Of a stretch of 64,000 nucleotides of DNA, positions 1-8,767 are shown piece by piece. The DNA lies in NCBI RefSeq assembly GCF_009299475.1, contig NZ_WBSN01000002.1, positions 124,001 to 188,000 of the forward strand, written 5' to 3'. A program made the translations under genes and the position numbers. The notes under the pieces were generated by a model that saw nothing but the letters and a program-made list of their open reading frames with translations, was not told the origin of the DNA and searched no databases. The DNA comes from Bifidobacterium avesanii. Lineage in GTDB: Bacteria; Actinomycetota; Actinomycetes; Actinomycetales; Bifidobacteriaceae. The number at the start of each line of letters is the position of its first letter. Position 1 is the stretch's first letter.

Positions 1-83
1 GGGTCAACACACGATCCCGCGTCAAACGCACGCCGGCGAAGCGGCCGGCCCACGCGCGATTCACCGCAAAGGAGCGACCATGA
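1..83 (+). CDS. Possible 3' end of an upstream gene (partial)
   Basis: The frame read from position 3 is open from the window edge and ends at TGA 81-83, which would overlap the ATG of the rhamnosidase gene (ATGA overlap). The visible tail is short and very basic, about 26 residues ending in Lys-Glu-Arg-Pro. An overlap of this kind is typical of translationally coupled genes, so an upstream cistron such as a transporter subunit could end here. The other two frames are also open over this short stretch, so the call rests mainly on the overlap geometry. Confidence 0.25.
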   Translation, partial: VNTRSRVKRTPAKRPAHARFTAKERP

Positions 84-3058
84 CGACCGTCACCGACATC
101 GCATTCGAGCATTGGAACCCGGCGCCGACTGCGCTGGGCATGGGCGAGGCCAAGCCACGCATCTCGTGGCGGATCAAAGATGCGCCGGACGGGTTCCGGC
201 AGAACGCCTACGCCATCGAGCTGACGTATGCGAACGGGGACGGAGAGCCGCGCGCATATGAAGCCGCTTCGCCCGACCGCGCGCTGGTGCCGTGGCCGGG
301 GCGGGCGTTGGCGTCACGGGAGCGTGCGATTATTCGCGTGCGCGTCGCGGGCACAAGCACAGGCACAGACACAAGCACAGACATCATCGGCGCAAGTGCC
401 ACGATCAACGGAAACGGTGCAAACAATGCGGGCGGCACCAACGCGATCGTCGAAGCCGCCTTCGCTAGCACAGTCTCCGCAGACGTGGTCGTCCCACACG
501 CGCAAGCCGCCACAACCGCAGCCGCGTCACACGACCCAGCCGCCGAAACCACCGCCCCCGTCACGTCCGCCCCCGCCATCGTCACCACCAATGTGGTCGC
601 CGAAACCACCGTCTCCGCTGCGTCCGCCGCAAACCCCGCCCAAACCGCACAACCCGTGTGGTCCGATTGGAGCGAACCCGTCGCCGTCGAGGCCGGACTG
701 CTCGAGCCCACGGATTGGACCGCCGCGTTCATCTCCCCCGCAAACGGCCCCAACGCGGCCATCGGCGCGTTCGGCGAACCGGCTCCGATCGTCTTCACGG
801 ATTTCGCCCTGCCCGCCGAGCCCGTCTCCGCCCGGCTGCACGTCACCGCGCACGGCCTGTTCGCGGCCGAGATCAACGGCACGTCCGTCGGCGAATCCGT
901 GCTGGATCCGGGCTGGACGTCGTACCGCCACCGTCTGCGCTACCGCACGTTCGATGTGACGCCGCTGCTGCATGCGGGCGCGGGCAACCGCGTCGCCGCG
1001 CTGCTGGGCGACGGGTGGTGGCGCGGCAACCTCAAGTGGGACAACAAGCCGAACCGCTACGGCAGCCGGCTCGCCCTGCTTGCGCAGTTGGAGGTCATGT
1101 GCGCGGACGGCAGTCGGGTCACCGTCGCCACCGATCCGTCGTGGCGCGCGTGCGAAAGCGCCGTCATGGCCAATTCGCTGTACGACGGTTCGACGATCGA
1201 CCTGCGGCGCCCGGTCGGCATCGACGCGGCCACGCGAAGCATGCCGTCGTTCCCCGTCGAAGTCGTGGGCGCACCCACGCACGCTCCCGCGAACGCATCC
1301 ACGGACGCCGCGCACACCAGAGACGCCGCGACGCAGCCCGTCCAACTGGTCGCGCCGGACGGCCCCGCGATCCAGCGCATCGCCACGCGCCCGGCGGTCA
1401 AGGTCTGGAGCTCCCCCGCCGGCAAAACATTGGTGGACTTCGGCCAGAACGCGGTCGGCTGGGTGCGGCTGCGCGTGCGCGGCGGAAACGCAACGGCGGG
1501 CAAAACCGTCACCGTCCGTCACGCCGAGGTGCTGGAGTACGGCGAGCTCGGCACGCGTCCGCTGCGCGGCGCCAAGGCCACGGACCGGTACGTGCTCGCG
1601 GGAGATGGCGGGCGCACGCTCGAGCCGGTCTTCACCCTGCACGGTTTCCGCTACGCCGAAGTGACCGGCGTGTCCGATCTGCGCGCCGAAGACGTCGAGC
1701 AGGTGGTCGTGGGCACCGGCATGGAGCGCCGCGGCTGGTTCTCCTGCTCGGACGATCGGCTCAATCGCCTGTTCGAGAACGTCGTCTGGGGCGCGCGCTC
1801 GAATTTCGTGGACATCCCGACCGACTGCCCGCAGCGCGACGAGCGGCTCGGCTGGACCGGCGACATTCAGGTGTTCAGTCCCACGGCCCTGTACCTGTTC
1901 GACGCGTCCGGACTGCTCGTCTCCTGGCTCAAGGACCTCAGGGCCGAGCAGTTTCCGGACGGCAACGTGCCGCACGTGGTGCCCGAGCCGGACGCCGAAC
2001 GCGTCGATCCGCCGGCATGCGCGTGGGGCGACGCGGCGACAATCGTGCCGTGGAACGTGTATCTGGCGACCGGCGACGAGGACGTGCTGCGCCGGCAGAT
2101 CGGCAGCATGACCGCGTGGGTGGACTGCATGGACGCGCTGGCCGGCCCGTCGCATCTGTGGCGCGGCGGCTTCCAGTACGGCGACTGGTTGGACCCGTCG
2201 GCGCCGCCCGAGGACCCGTTCCGGGCGAAGGCGGATCCGGACGTGGTGGCCACCGGCTGCTTCGCCCGCTGCGCCGCCGTCGCCGCCGAGGCCGCGCGCG
2301 TGATCGGGGATGAGGATGCGGCCGAACGCTATGGAAGACTGGCCACCGAAGTGCGCCGGGCTTTCCGGGACGCATATGTGACCGCCGACGGGCGCATTGC
2401 GTCGGACGCGCAGACCGTGTACGCGCTGGCGATCGAATGGCGTCTGCTCGGGGACGCACGGCTTGAGGCATTGGCCGGCGACCGTCTCGCCGAGCTGGTG
2501 GCCGAGGCGGACTGCCGCATCGCCACGGGATTCGTGGGCACGCCGATCGTGTGCGACGCGCTGGCGAAGACCGGGCATGCGGACGTGGCGTGGAGGCTGC
2601 TCACGCAGACGGCATGCCCGTCGTGGCTGTATCAGGTGACGATGGGCGCGACCACGATCTGGGAGCGATGGGATTCGATGCTGCCGGACGGGTCGATCAA
2701 CCCGGGAAGCATGACGAGCTTCAACCATTACGCGCTCGGCACGGTGGCCGATTGGATGGTCCGCGCCATCGCGGGCCTTCGCCCGACCTCGCCCGGGTGG
2801 CGGACCGTGGACGTACAGCCGATCTGCTTCGACGGGCTCGACCACGCCGAAGCCCGGCACTTGACGCCGTACGGCATGGTTGAGGTCGCGTGGCGGCGCG
2901 AGGGCAGCGGCATCGCGCTTGAGGCCGCCCTGCCGCCGAATGTGCGGGCCAATGTCATGCTGCCGGACGGCCGGACCGCAACCGTGACCGGGCAGGGCAC
3001 GTACCGTTGGCATGCGGCCGCGGGCGACCGGCCGCAACCGCAATCAGCCGGCGCGTGA
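80..3058 (+). CDS. Alpha-L-rhamnosidase, GH78 family
   Basis: This 992-residue protein should release terminal alpha-L-rhamnose from plant glycosides or rhamnose-containing glycans. It starts at an ATG behind a good ribosome site (AAAGGAG). The order is an N-terminal beta-sandwich, a lectin-like domain around residues 250-315 (GWTSYRHRLRYRTFDVTPLL region) and an (alpha/alpha)6 catalytic barrel. The barrel carries the GH78 signature DCPQRDERLGWTGD near residue 580, with the Glu proposed as general acid. Near residue 860 lies TTIWERWDSM, with the Glu usually assigned as general base. No signal peptide is visible, so the enzyme is probably intracellular and acts on imported glycosides. Oddity: residues of about 90-195 form a Thr/Ala/Ser-rich low-complexity insert splitting the N-terminal domain, which makes the protein longer than many relatives. 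The exact linkage specificity cannot be read from sequence. Confidence 0.95.
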   Translation: MTTVTDIAFEHWNPAPTALGMGEAKPRISWRIKDAPDGFRQNAYAIELTYANGDGEPRAYEAASPDRALVPWPGRALASRERAIIRVRVAGTSTGTDTSTDIIGASATINGNGANNAGGTNAIVEAAFASTVSADVVVPHAQAATTAAASHDPAAETTAPVTSAPAIVTTNVVAETTVSAASAANPAQTAQPVWSDWSEPVAVEAGLLEPTDWTAAFISPANGPNAAIGAFGEPAPIVFTDFALPAEPVSARLHVTAHGLFAAEINGTSVGESVLDPGWTSYRHRLRYRTFDVTPLLHAGAGNRVAALLGDGWWRGNLKWDNKPNRYGSRLALLAQLEVMCADGSRVTVATDPSWRACESAVMANSLYDGSTIDLRRPVGIDAATRSMPSFPVEVVGAPTHAPANASTDAAHTRDAATQPVQLVAPDGPAIQRIATRPAVKVWSSPAGKTLVDFGQNAVGWVRLRVRGGNATAGKTVTVRHAEVLEYGELGTRPLRGAKATDRYVLAGDGGRTLEPVFTLHGFRYAEVTGVSDLRAEDVEQVVVGTGMERRGWFSCSDDRLNRLFENVVWGARSNFVDIPTDCPQRDERLGWTGDIQVFSPTALYLFDASGLLVSWLKDLRAEQFPDGNVPHVVPEPDAERVDPPACAWGDAATIVPWNVYLATGDEDVLRRQIGSMTAWVDCMDALAGPSHLWRGGFQYGDWLDPSAPPEDPFRAKADPDVVATGCFARCAAVAAEAARVIGDEDAAERYGRLATEVRRAFRDAYVTADGRIASDAQTVYALAIEWRLLGDARLEALAGDRLAELVAEADCRIATGFVGTPIVCDALAKTGHADVAWRLLTQTACPSWLYQVTMGATTIWERWDSMLPDGSINPGSMTSFNHYALGTVADWMVRAIAGLRPTSPGWRTVDVQPICFDGLDHAEARHLTPYGMVEVAWRREGSGIALEAALPPNVRANVMLPDGRTATVTGQGTYRWHAAAGDRPQPQSAGA

Positions 3059-3088
3059 GGAACGGCCGGGCAATACGGCCAATACGAC

Positions 3089-3129
3089 GGTGAGGGGTTC
3101 ATCCGCATCACACGAATGAACCCCTCACC
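3089..3129. terminator. Hairpin between convergent GH78 and LacI genes
   Basis: A near-perfect stem with arms GTGAGGGGTTCAT and ATGAACCCCTCAC and a 13-nt loop lies 30 nt after the rhamnosidase stop codon. It faces a convergent regulator gene, so it can serve as a two-way terminator. There is no long T-run. Confidence 0.7.
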
Positions 3130-3205
3130 CCTCACCGCGAAATCCGCGTGGATAAACGCCAACCGCCGTCCACCCACGCCCACGCACACCCAGCCCTGAC
3201 AATCG

Positions 3206-4282
3206 TCACTCCACACGCGGCGGGACGCTCGTCCCGCGCACCACGAGCTTCGGCGCGACGACCTCGTACTTCGGCTCGGTCCGACCGTCCAATCGTTCCG
3301 CCAGCAGACGCGCGGCGATGTCCCCCATGCCCACGCTCGCCTGATCGACGGTCGTCAGGTCCACGCCGTGCAATCCCGAGGCGAACACGTTGTCGTAGCC
3401 GGCGACGCTCAGCTCGGCGGGCACGGCCACATGCCGCTCGTACGCGGCGCGCATGACGCCGAACGCCGCCACGTCCGCCCCGGCGAAGATCGCGGTCGGC
3501 GGCTCGTCCGCGTCCAGCAGCGCGCACGCCGCCCCATAGCCCCCGTCCTCGGAGTATGAGGCGCGCACGACCCACGGCGCAAGTCCCCGATCGGCCATCG
3601 CATGCGCATAGCCCTCCTCGCGCGAGGCGGACGACAGCACGTACGGCGGTTCGAGTCCCTGATCGGACTGCGATATGTACGCGATCCGCCGGTGCCCCAG
3701 CCCGGCCAGGTGCCCGACCATGGCCTCGGCCCCCGCGAAGCCGTCGTCCGTGACCGAATCGAAGTGCGCGCCCCTGCCGTTGCGGGAGACGAGCACCATG
3801 GGCAGCGACGCGGCGAACCTCTCCAAGCGCTCGACGGCGATGTGCGGTGTGATGAGGATGACGCCGTCCACGTTGCGGTCCAGCATGGATTCCAGCCCCT
3901 CGGTTTCGTCATGTTCGTCGCCGCCGTAGATGGCGATGATGGTCCGGTAGGACGACCCCGCGAAGTGCCGGTTGATCTCCTCGGCGATCTGCGTGGGGAA
4001 CGGCCCAAGCCCCGGCGTGAGCACGCCGATGGAATACGACCGTCCGCGCAGCGCCCTCGCCGCGGTCTTGGGACGGTATCCCAGCATCTGCGCCGCGAAC
4101 GTGACCTTGGCGCGCATGTCGTCGCTAACCCCGTACGCGTCGCGCAGCACCTTGGACACCGCGGACGCCGACACCCCCGCGACCCTCGCCACGTCCCTGA
4201 TGGTGGGCGCCCTGCCGTTTCCCGGCGCGTCCGGTGCTGCGTTCGATGCTGCGTTCATAACACCCAGTGTATTGCCGTTCAT
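3206..4282 (-). CDS. LacI-family transcriptional regulator 1
   Basis: A sugar-responsive repressor of the LacI/GalR family. The N-terminal helix-turn-helix reads TIRDVARVAGVSASAVSKVL, followed by the hinge region and a periplasmic-binding-protein-like effector domain with typical segments such as GVLTPGLGPFP and an RGTSVPPR tail. Three starts are possible (GTG 4348, ATG 4282, ATG 4258). ATG 4282 was chosen because a GGAAGA/GGGA purine tract precedes it; the product is then 358 residues. The gene lies downstream of, and in the same direction as, solute-binding protein 1 and converges with the rhamnosidase. It is a reasonable candidate to control those neighbours through the inverted GTAGACCGTAACAC sites near 5.85 kb, but that link is inferred from proximity only. 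Confidence 0.9.
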   Translation of the reverse strand: MNGNTLGVMNAASNAAPDAPGNGRAPTIRDVARVAGVSASAVSKVLRDAYGVSDDMRAKVTFAAQMLGYRPKTAARALRGRSYSIGVLTPGLGPFPTQIAEEINRHFAGSSYRTIIAIYGGDEHDETEGLESMLDRNVDGVILITPHIAVERLERFAASLPMVLVSRNGRGAHFDSVTDDGFAGAEAMVGHLAGLGHRRIAYISQSDQGLEPPYVLSSASREEGYAHAMADRGLAPWVVRASYSEDGGYGAACALLDADEPPTAIFAGADVAAFGVMRAAYERHVAVPAELSVAGYDNVFASGLHGVDLTTVDQASVGMGDIAARLLAERLDGRTEPKYEVVAPKLVVRGTSVPPRVE

Positions 4283-4354
4283 GCGATTCCCGATCTTCCC
4301 GTCTGCACTTCGCGCTTCTCCATTGTGCCGATTCCCTGTTCCCCGCACAGCGAA

Positions 4355-4394
4355 GACGGCGGACCGCCCGTCTGTTTCCGGACGATCCGCCGTC
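4355..4394 (-). terminator. Hairpin after solute-binding protein 1
   Basis: Arms GACGGCGGA and TCCGCCGTC flank a 22-nt loop just beyond the stop of the minus-strand binding-protein gene. No U-tract follows, so termination may be weak and could allow some read-through into the LacI gene. Confidence 0.4.
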
Positions 4395-4426
4395 GCATCG
4401 TGCGTCGCGATGTTCCGCCGCCTGCC

Positions 4427-5764
4427 CTAGGCCGCCGAGTCGATGTTGCTCTGCAGCTCGGCGATCATCTCCTTGGCCACCTGATCGGCGGTCTTCTGTT
4501 CGAACGCCACCTGCTGCCCGTAGCGCTTGATCATGTTCATCACGTCCGAAGCGCCGTTGGGCGTGATCTCCGGGGCGTCACCGAGCTTGTCCGCGATCAC
4601 GTCCTGAAACTCGAGGGCCTTCTTGTCCGTGCCCGTGGTGGATTCGGCCAGCATCGCGCGGATCTTGTTGTTGCCCGGGATGCCGCGCTCGGTGCCGAGG
4701 ATTTTACCGGCCTCCTCGTCGTTGATGAGATAATCGATGAGCATCGCAGCCTCCACGGGATGCTCGCTCTTGGCGGAGATGGACCAGTACTGCCCGGGCT
4801 TCAGATACGCGGACTTCTTCGACTGGTCGGCGGACGGAATCGGCACGAGACTCATGTTGTCGGTGCCCGCCGCCTTGGCGTTCGATGTGATCATGGTGGC
4901 CTGCGCGAAGACCATGGCCTGCTTGTTCCGCGCGAAGTCGCTCTGGTCCTGCGTGCCGGCGGCCTGTTCCGCGCCCCTGTCCGCGCTGCCGCCGATCTGA
5001 TCGCCGTGCGTCCAGTCGTACGACATCTGGAAGAATCCGGCCAGCGTCTTTTCGCTGATGGCGACCTTGCCGTCCTTGAACAGGTCCTCGCCGTGCTGGC
5101 GCGCCCATTGGGTGAGGCCGGTGCTGTCGATCATATTGCCGGCGGCCGTGATCTCGCCGTTCGACCGGTTCACGATCTGCCTGCCGAACGCGACGAAGTC
5201 ATCCCACGTCCATGTGTTCGTGTCCGGCAGCTCCAGTCCCAGCTTGTCGAGCACGTCGTTGTTGACGATCATCGCATACGGCACGGCGGAAATCGGCGCC
5301 GCGTACTGCGTGCCCTGATATTGGCCCGTGCCCTTGAGCGAGGCGTCCATCTGGTTCAGGTCCAGATAGTCCGAGACCTTGTTGAGATCATACAGGCTTC
5401 CCTGGGATGCATAGGACGCCAAGTACATCTCATCCATCTGCAGCACGTCAGGAACCTCGCCGCCGGCGTTCTGCGTGGCGAGCTTGTCCCAGTAGCCGTT
5501 CCAATCGGTGTATTCGAAATTCACGGTGATGTTGGGATGTTTGACGTGAAACGCGTCGATGGCCTGCTGGGTGAGCTTGAGCCGCGCGTCGGAGCCCCAC
5601 CAGCTGATGGTGAGCGTCACCGGCCCGTCCGCCGCCTTCGCCTCGCCGCCGGATCCGCCCGCATTGCCCGAGCCGCAGCCGGCCAGGGCCATCGCCATCG
5701 CGCATGCAGCCGCCATACCGCCGACCAGCCTGTTGCCAAACGCCCTATTGCCGAGAGACCTCAT
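4427..5764 (-). CDS. ABC transporter sugar-binding lipoprotein 1
   Basis: An extracellular solute-binding protein (family 1, carbohydrate uptake) of 445 residues. It starts at ATG 5764 behind GGTGAGGACG. A lipoprotein signal peptide ends in the lipobox LAGC (MALAGCGSG), so the mature protein is lipid-anchored outside the membrane. The core begins with LTISWWGSDARLKLTQQAI, typical of oligosaccharide-binding proteins. It is closely similar along its whole length to the protein at 8768-10108, including the shared segments MDEMYLASYASQGSLYDL and GTDKKALEFQDVIADKLGD. No permease or ATPase gene lies nearby, so it must work with permeases encoded elsewhere. It lies next to glycoside-degrading genes, but the ligand is unknown. 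Two copies of a 15-bp operator-like sequence in inverted orientation lie upstream. Confidence 0.92.
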   Translation of the reverse strand: MRSLGNRAFGNRLVGGMAAACAMAMALAGCGSGNAGGSGGEAKAADGPVTLTISWWGSDARLKLTQQAIDAFHVKHPNITVNFEYTDWNGYWDKLATQNAGGEVPDVLQMDEMYLASYASQGSLYDLNKVSDYLDLNQMDASLKGTGQYQGTQYAAPISAVPYAMIVNNDVLDKLGLELPDTNTWTWDDFVAFGRQIVNRSNGEITAAGNMIDSTGLTQWARQHGEDLFKDGKVAISEKTLAGFFQMSYDWTHGDQIGGSADRGAEQAAGTQDQSDFARNKQAMVFAQATMITSNAKAAGTDNMSLVPIPSADQSKKSAYLKPGQYWSISAKSEHPVEAAMLIDYLINDEEAGKILGTERGIPGNNKIRAMLAESTTGTDKKALEFQDVIADKLGDAPEITPNGASDVMNMIKRYGQQVAFEQKTADQVAKEMIAELQSNIDSAA

Positions 5765-5821
5765 CGTCCTCACCTTTCCTTGCCGTTGCATCCAATCCGC
5801 ACACCGCTGTGCGCAACACTG

Positions 5822-5888
5822 TTTGTAGACCGTAACACACATTCTCATAAAGCCATATTTACAAGAGTTTGTGTTACGGTCTACACAA
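5822..5888. promoter_or_regulatory. Paired inverted operator-like sites upstream of binding protein 1
   Basis: GTAGACCGTAACACA at 5825-5839 and its reverse complement TGTGTTACGGTCTAC at 5870-5884 face each other across an AT-rich 30-bp spacer, 60-120 bp before the start of binding protein 1. Each half has a CG centre and GTG/CAC-like flanks as in LacI-family operators. They differ from the GTTGACGCGCGTCAAC operators of binding protein 2, so a different repressor is likely; LacI regulator 1 is the nearest candidate. Confidence 0.6.
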
Positions 5889-6038
5889 TACGCCGCAATG
5901 CGGTTTCATGCAACTTGTACAAGTTTGCCGCATACTCTGCCCCAGCGAGGGAAAGGCCATCCCAACCCGCCCGAACTGCCCAATCTGCCCAAACTACTCA
6001 ATCCATTCAGGCCGATCAATCCGCTCAATCCACCCAAG

Positions 6039-6245
6039 CCGCTCAATCCGTCCGCCTTGTCCACCCACACATTGAGCGGATCCAGTGCGGCAAGTCCCCT
6101 CACCGCCGCATAGGAAACTCAACTCGCTCAATCCATGCAACACAATTCGCGGGTTGAGCGAATCCAGTGCCCTAGGCTCCCATTTCCCCCATCAGCGCAC
6201 TGAATCCGCTCAATCCGCGCAGCAAGGCCCCCAAATTGAGCGGAT
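6039..6245. repeat. Array of three hairpins, period 82-85 bp (hairpin superfamily, locus 1)
   Basis: Three inverted repeats follow one another: CCGCTCAAT/ATTGAGCGG (6039-6079), TCGCTCAATCC/GGGTTGAGCGA (6124-6161) and ATCCGCTCAAT/ATTGAGCGGAT (6204-6245). Their left arms begin 85 and 82 bp apart. The second hairpin changes the C-G pair of the others to T-A and keeps pairing. Further unpaired copies of the left arm (such as CCGCTCAATCC at 6021) precede the first. The gap holds no gene. Confidence 0.75.
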
Positions 6246-6323
6246 CCGATGCTGCAAGCGGAACGCCGAGGAACAGGACAGCGCAGGAAACGCCGCCCCC
6301 CCCGAACAAGGAACACCACCGCT

Positions 6324-6420
6324 GGACCGGGAGCGCCCACTCCCTGTCCGCAGGTATGGAAAATCGTTGGAAAATGGCCGTTTTGTGATGTCCGGGACAG
6401 GGAGTGGGCGCTCCCGGTCC
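6324..6420. repeat. Perfect 26-bp inverted repeat with 45-nt conserved loop (family B, copy 1)
   Basis: Arms at 6324-6349 and 6395-6420 are exact reverse complements (they contain CACTCCCTGTCC and GGACAGGGAGTG). The loop contains AAAATCGTTGGAAAATGGCC. The same loop and related arms recur, inverted, at 12427-12522. Confidence 0.8.
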
Positions 6421-6460
6421 GGCACAGTCCAGTAAGACGCTCCATGTCCGAGAAACACGA

Positions 6461-6499
6461 AAAAGCCCGGTTCCCGCACGACGCGAAAACCGGGCTTTT
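6461..6499 (-). terminator. Rho-independent terminator of the six-hairpin glycosidase gene
   Basis: Arms AAAAGCCCGGTT and AACCGGGCTTTT surround a 15-nt loop, with a T-run on the minus strand. It lies about 90 nt beyond the stop of the minus-strand gene ending at 6588. Confidence 0.8.
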
Positions 6500-6587
6500 A
6501 CCGCACGAACCGCACATGTCAGCAGATCACATGCAGCACATGTCCGAGCGCCTCGGCCGGCATTTCGGTCTGCGCCTCCGCGAAAAC

Positions 6588-8696
6588 CTATGCCCCCGCG
6601 AAGCCCTCGCGGTCGATGAGCCGCAGCCAGATGGCCAGATGCCAGTCCTGGTCGTTGGCCAACGGATCGGCGGCATGGACGGGCACGCCATCCACCGCGG
6701 AAGGGAAGACGAACGCGCAGGTGGCGGTGCCGTCGGGACGGTAGTTCGCCATGTTGGCGCGCATGATCGCCATGGCGAGCGCGTCGGTGCGATCGGTGCG
6801 CAGCGGTTCCGGCAGTCGGGCGAGCGCGGTGGCGGTCAGCGCGCTCCAATAGTGCGGGAACACGTCGCCGTATTGCCGCCGCAGCCCGAACCAGTAGCCG
6901 TCCCAGTGGCGCAGCGCCACGCCGTACAGCCGCGCGTCCGGCTGGGGGCCGCCGAACGCGAGCAGCCAGTGGAGCCGTTCGCGCGCGGCTTCGAGGTATC
7001 GCGCGTCCCCGGTGAGCCGGTACGCGCCGAGGAGCAGATTGACGAGCGGCGCAACCATCGACTGCTCGTAGCTGACCTCATGCGCCGGCAGATCCGCGCC
7101 GAGCGCGAGGAAATGGTCGGCGGAATGCGTCACGGCGGCCCGCAGCTCGGCGGCGGCGGATGCATCGTCGTCCCGCCCGGAGGCCTCCAGCAGCCCGACG
7201 AGCTCCTCGTTGACCTCCGCGTAGCCGATGGCGAGGAAGCGCTCGGCCCCGAGTTCATTCGCCCGCCGCACGATGCGCACAGCCAGATCCAGATCGGCCG
7301 GATCCCCCGTCATGCGGTGGCGCACGGCGAACAGCTCGGCCATCCACGGGGCATCGTAGATGCGCTGGCCGAACGCGCTGGCCGGCAAAAACGAGCCGCG
7401 GCGGATCGCACCGGTATCGTCGATGAGATGCGCGCGGGCGAATGCGGCCCAGTCGTCGAGCGCACGGCGCACGGGGTCACGCAGATCGGCGGGGAGCATG
7501 CCCTGCACCCACGCCCGCTGCAGCATGACGGCCATGCCGATGCGCTCGGAGCCGTCCGACCAGTCGGCCCATCCGCCGGCGTCGACGCGCAGACCCGTGC
7601 GCGTGTCCACCGGCACGAACGCGCCGGCGAGGTCGCCCGGACGCTCCGCCGCGCGCTGATGGGCGAGGATGTAGCGCGCACGCTCCGCGATCACCGTGCG
7701 CAGCGGCTCGTGGAACAGCACTTCGGTGCGCACGCGACGCCCGTCGGCATCCCTGACCAGATCAAGCGGGACCATGCCCGGCCGTGCGGCGGTGATGCGC
7801 ACGCCGTCGCCATCGGCATCGATCGCCAGCCCGGTCCGTGCAGCCGCGGCGGCAGCGGGATCGACCAGATGCGCGCCGGAGATGCGAATGCCGTCAGCAT
7901 CACCGCCATCGCCGTCATCACAGCCCGCCTCGGCCGCGAGTGCCGACAGCCGCAGTCCGCCCATCGCGTCGGCGAGGAACGAATCGTCGTCCGCATACCA
8001 CCGCAGCTCCCATGCCAGCGCATAGGACTCCCCCGGCGCGAGCCGTATCTCCGGCTGGCCGCCGAAGGCCCTCGGGTTGCGCGCATGGTCGGTCACCTGC
8101 ATCACGATGTGCCCGCGCACGTTGGACAGCGTGCTGTTGTTGCGCGATTCGACGGAATACGCGTTGACCGCGCCCTCATGCACGACCAGTCCGAGCCGCG
8201 GGCCCTCGCCGGACATGGGCACGGCGAGCGTCCAGGCACCCTCGCCGCCGGCGAAGACATGCGCGTTGACGCACTGCGCGAGCGACTGCCGGGCGCCGGG
8301 GTACCGGTCGTTCCACGGCGTCTGGACGCCGAGGCCCGTGATGCGCACCGGGCGGCCCGCGACGTTGCGCCACACGTAGCGTTCGCGCAGCACGCCGTCC
8401 ACAGCCCCGATCCGGCGCGTGACTTCGAGCGACAGACCCGCGGCGGTCAGGTCGAACCAGAGCTTTTGGGTCTGCGCGCCGACGTCGAAGCTCCAGTCGC
8501 CGGCCGTGGCCCACTGCGCCGCGCCGAGGTCGGTCACCGCGTGGCCGGAACCCCAGTAGTGCGACGCCGTGTGCCACGGCAGCCCGGGGTCGAGCAGGTA
8601 CTCCCGATCGCCGCGGAAGATGCGCGTCGGGGCGCCGGTCGCACGGTCCAGAACGATTCGCCCCGCGCCGAGCCGCAGGATCATGCCGTCGCTCAT
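6588..8696 (-). CDS. Putative six-hairpin glycosidase-like protein
   Basis: A 702-residue protein with an N-terminal beta-sandwich-like half (residues about 1-330, starting MSDGMILRLGAGRIVLDRAT) and an alpha-helical C-terminal half. The C-terminal half has repeated W/Y-rich helix pairs (GGWADWSDGSERIGMAVMLQ, YGVALRHWDGYWFGLRRQYG, FPHYWSALTATALA) as in (alpha/alpha)6 barrel glycosidases. The start at 8696 was chosen for its AAAGGA site. The gene follows binding protein 2 by 71 nt on the same strand, so the two are probably one operon, and there is no signal peptide. This suggests intracellular processing of the sugar the binding protein captures. I do not recognise a specific GH family. A family member without catalytic activity is also possible. 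Confidence 0.7.
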   Translation of the reverse strand: MSDGMILRLGAGRIVLDRATGAPTRIFRGDREYLLDPGLPWHTASHYWGSGHAVTDLGAAQWATAGDWSFDVGAQTQKLWFDLTAAGLSLEVTRRIGAVDGVLRERYVWRNVAGRPVRITGLGVQTPWNDRYPGARQSLAQCVNAHVFAGGEGAWTLAVPMSGEGPRLGLVVHEGAVNAYSVESRNNSTLSNVRGHIVMQVTDHARNPRAFGGQPEIRLAPGESYALAWELRWYADDDSFLADAMGGLRLSALAAEAGCDDGDGGDADGIRISGAHLVDPAAAAAARTGLAIDADGDGVRITAARPGMVPLDLVRDADGRRVRTEVLFHEPLRTVIAERARYILAHQRAAERPGDLAGAFVPVDTRTGLRVDAGGWADWSDGSERIGMAVMLQRAWVQGMLPADLRDPVRRALDDWAAFARAHLIDDTGAIRRGSFLPASAFGQRIYDAPWMAELFAVRHRMTGDPADLDLAVRIVRRANELGAERFLAIGYAEVNEELVGLLEASGRDDDASAAAELRAAVTHSADHFLALGADLPAHEVSYEQSMVAPLVNLLLGAYRLTGDARYLEAARERLHWLLAFGGPQPDARLYGVALRHWDGYWFGLRRQYGDVFPHYWSALTATALARLPEPLRTDRTDALAMAIMRANMANYRPDGTATCAFVFPSAVDGVPVHAADPLANDQDWHLAIWLRLIDREGFAGA

Positions 8697-8767
8697 CGTC
8701 GTTGTTCCTTTCGATGGTGTCAAATGGTGTCAAATAGTGCTGGTGGCGTCAGCCGGCCCGCCGCCCG

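Noticed and set aside
527..3043. 838-codon frame antisense to the rhamnosidase gene
   Set aside because: Arg/His-rich shadow of the GH78 gene with no recognisable domain.
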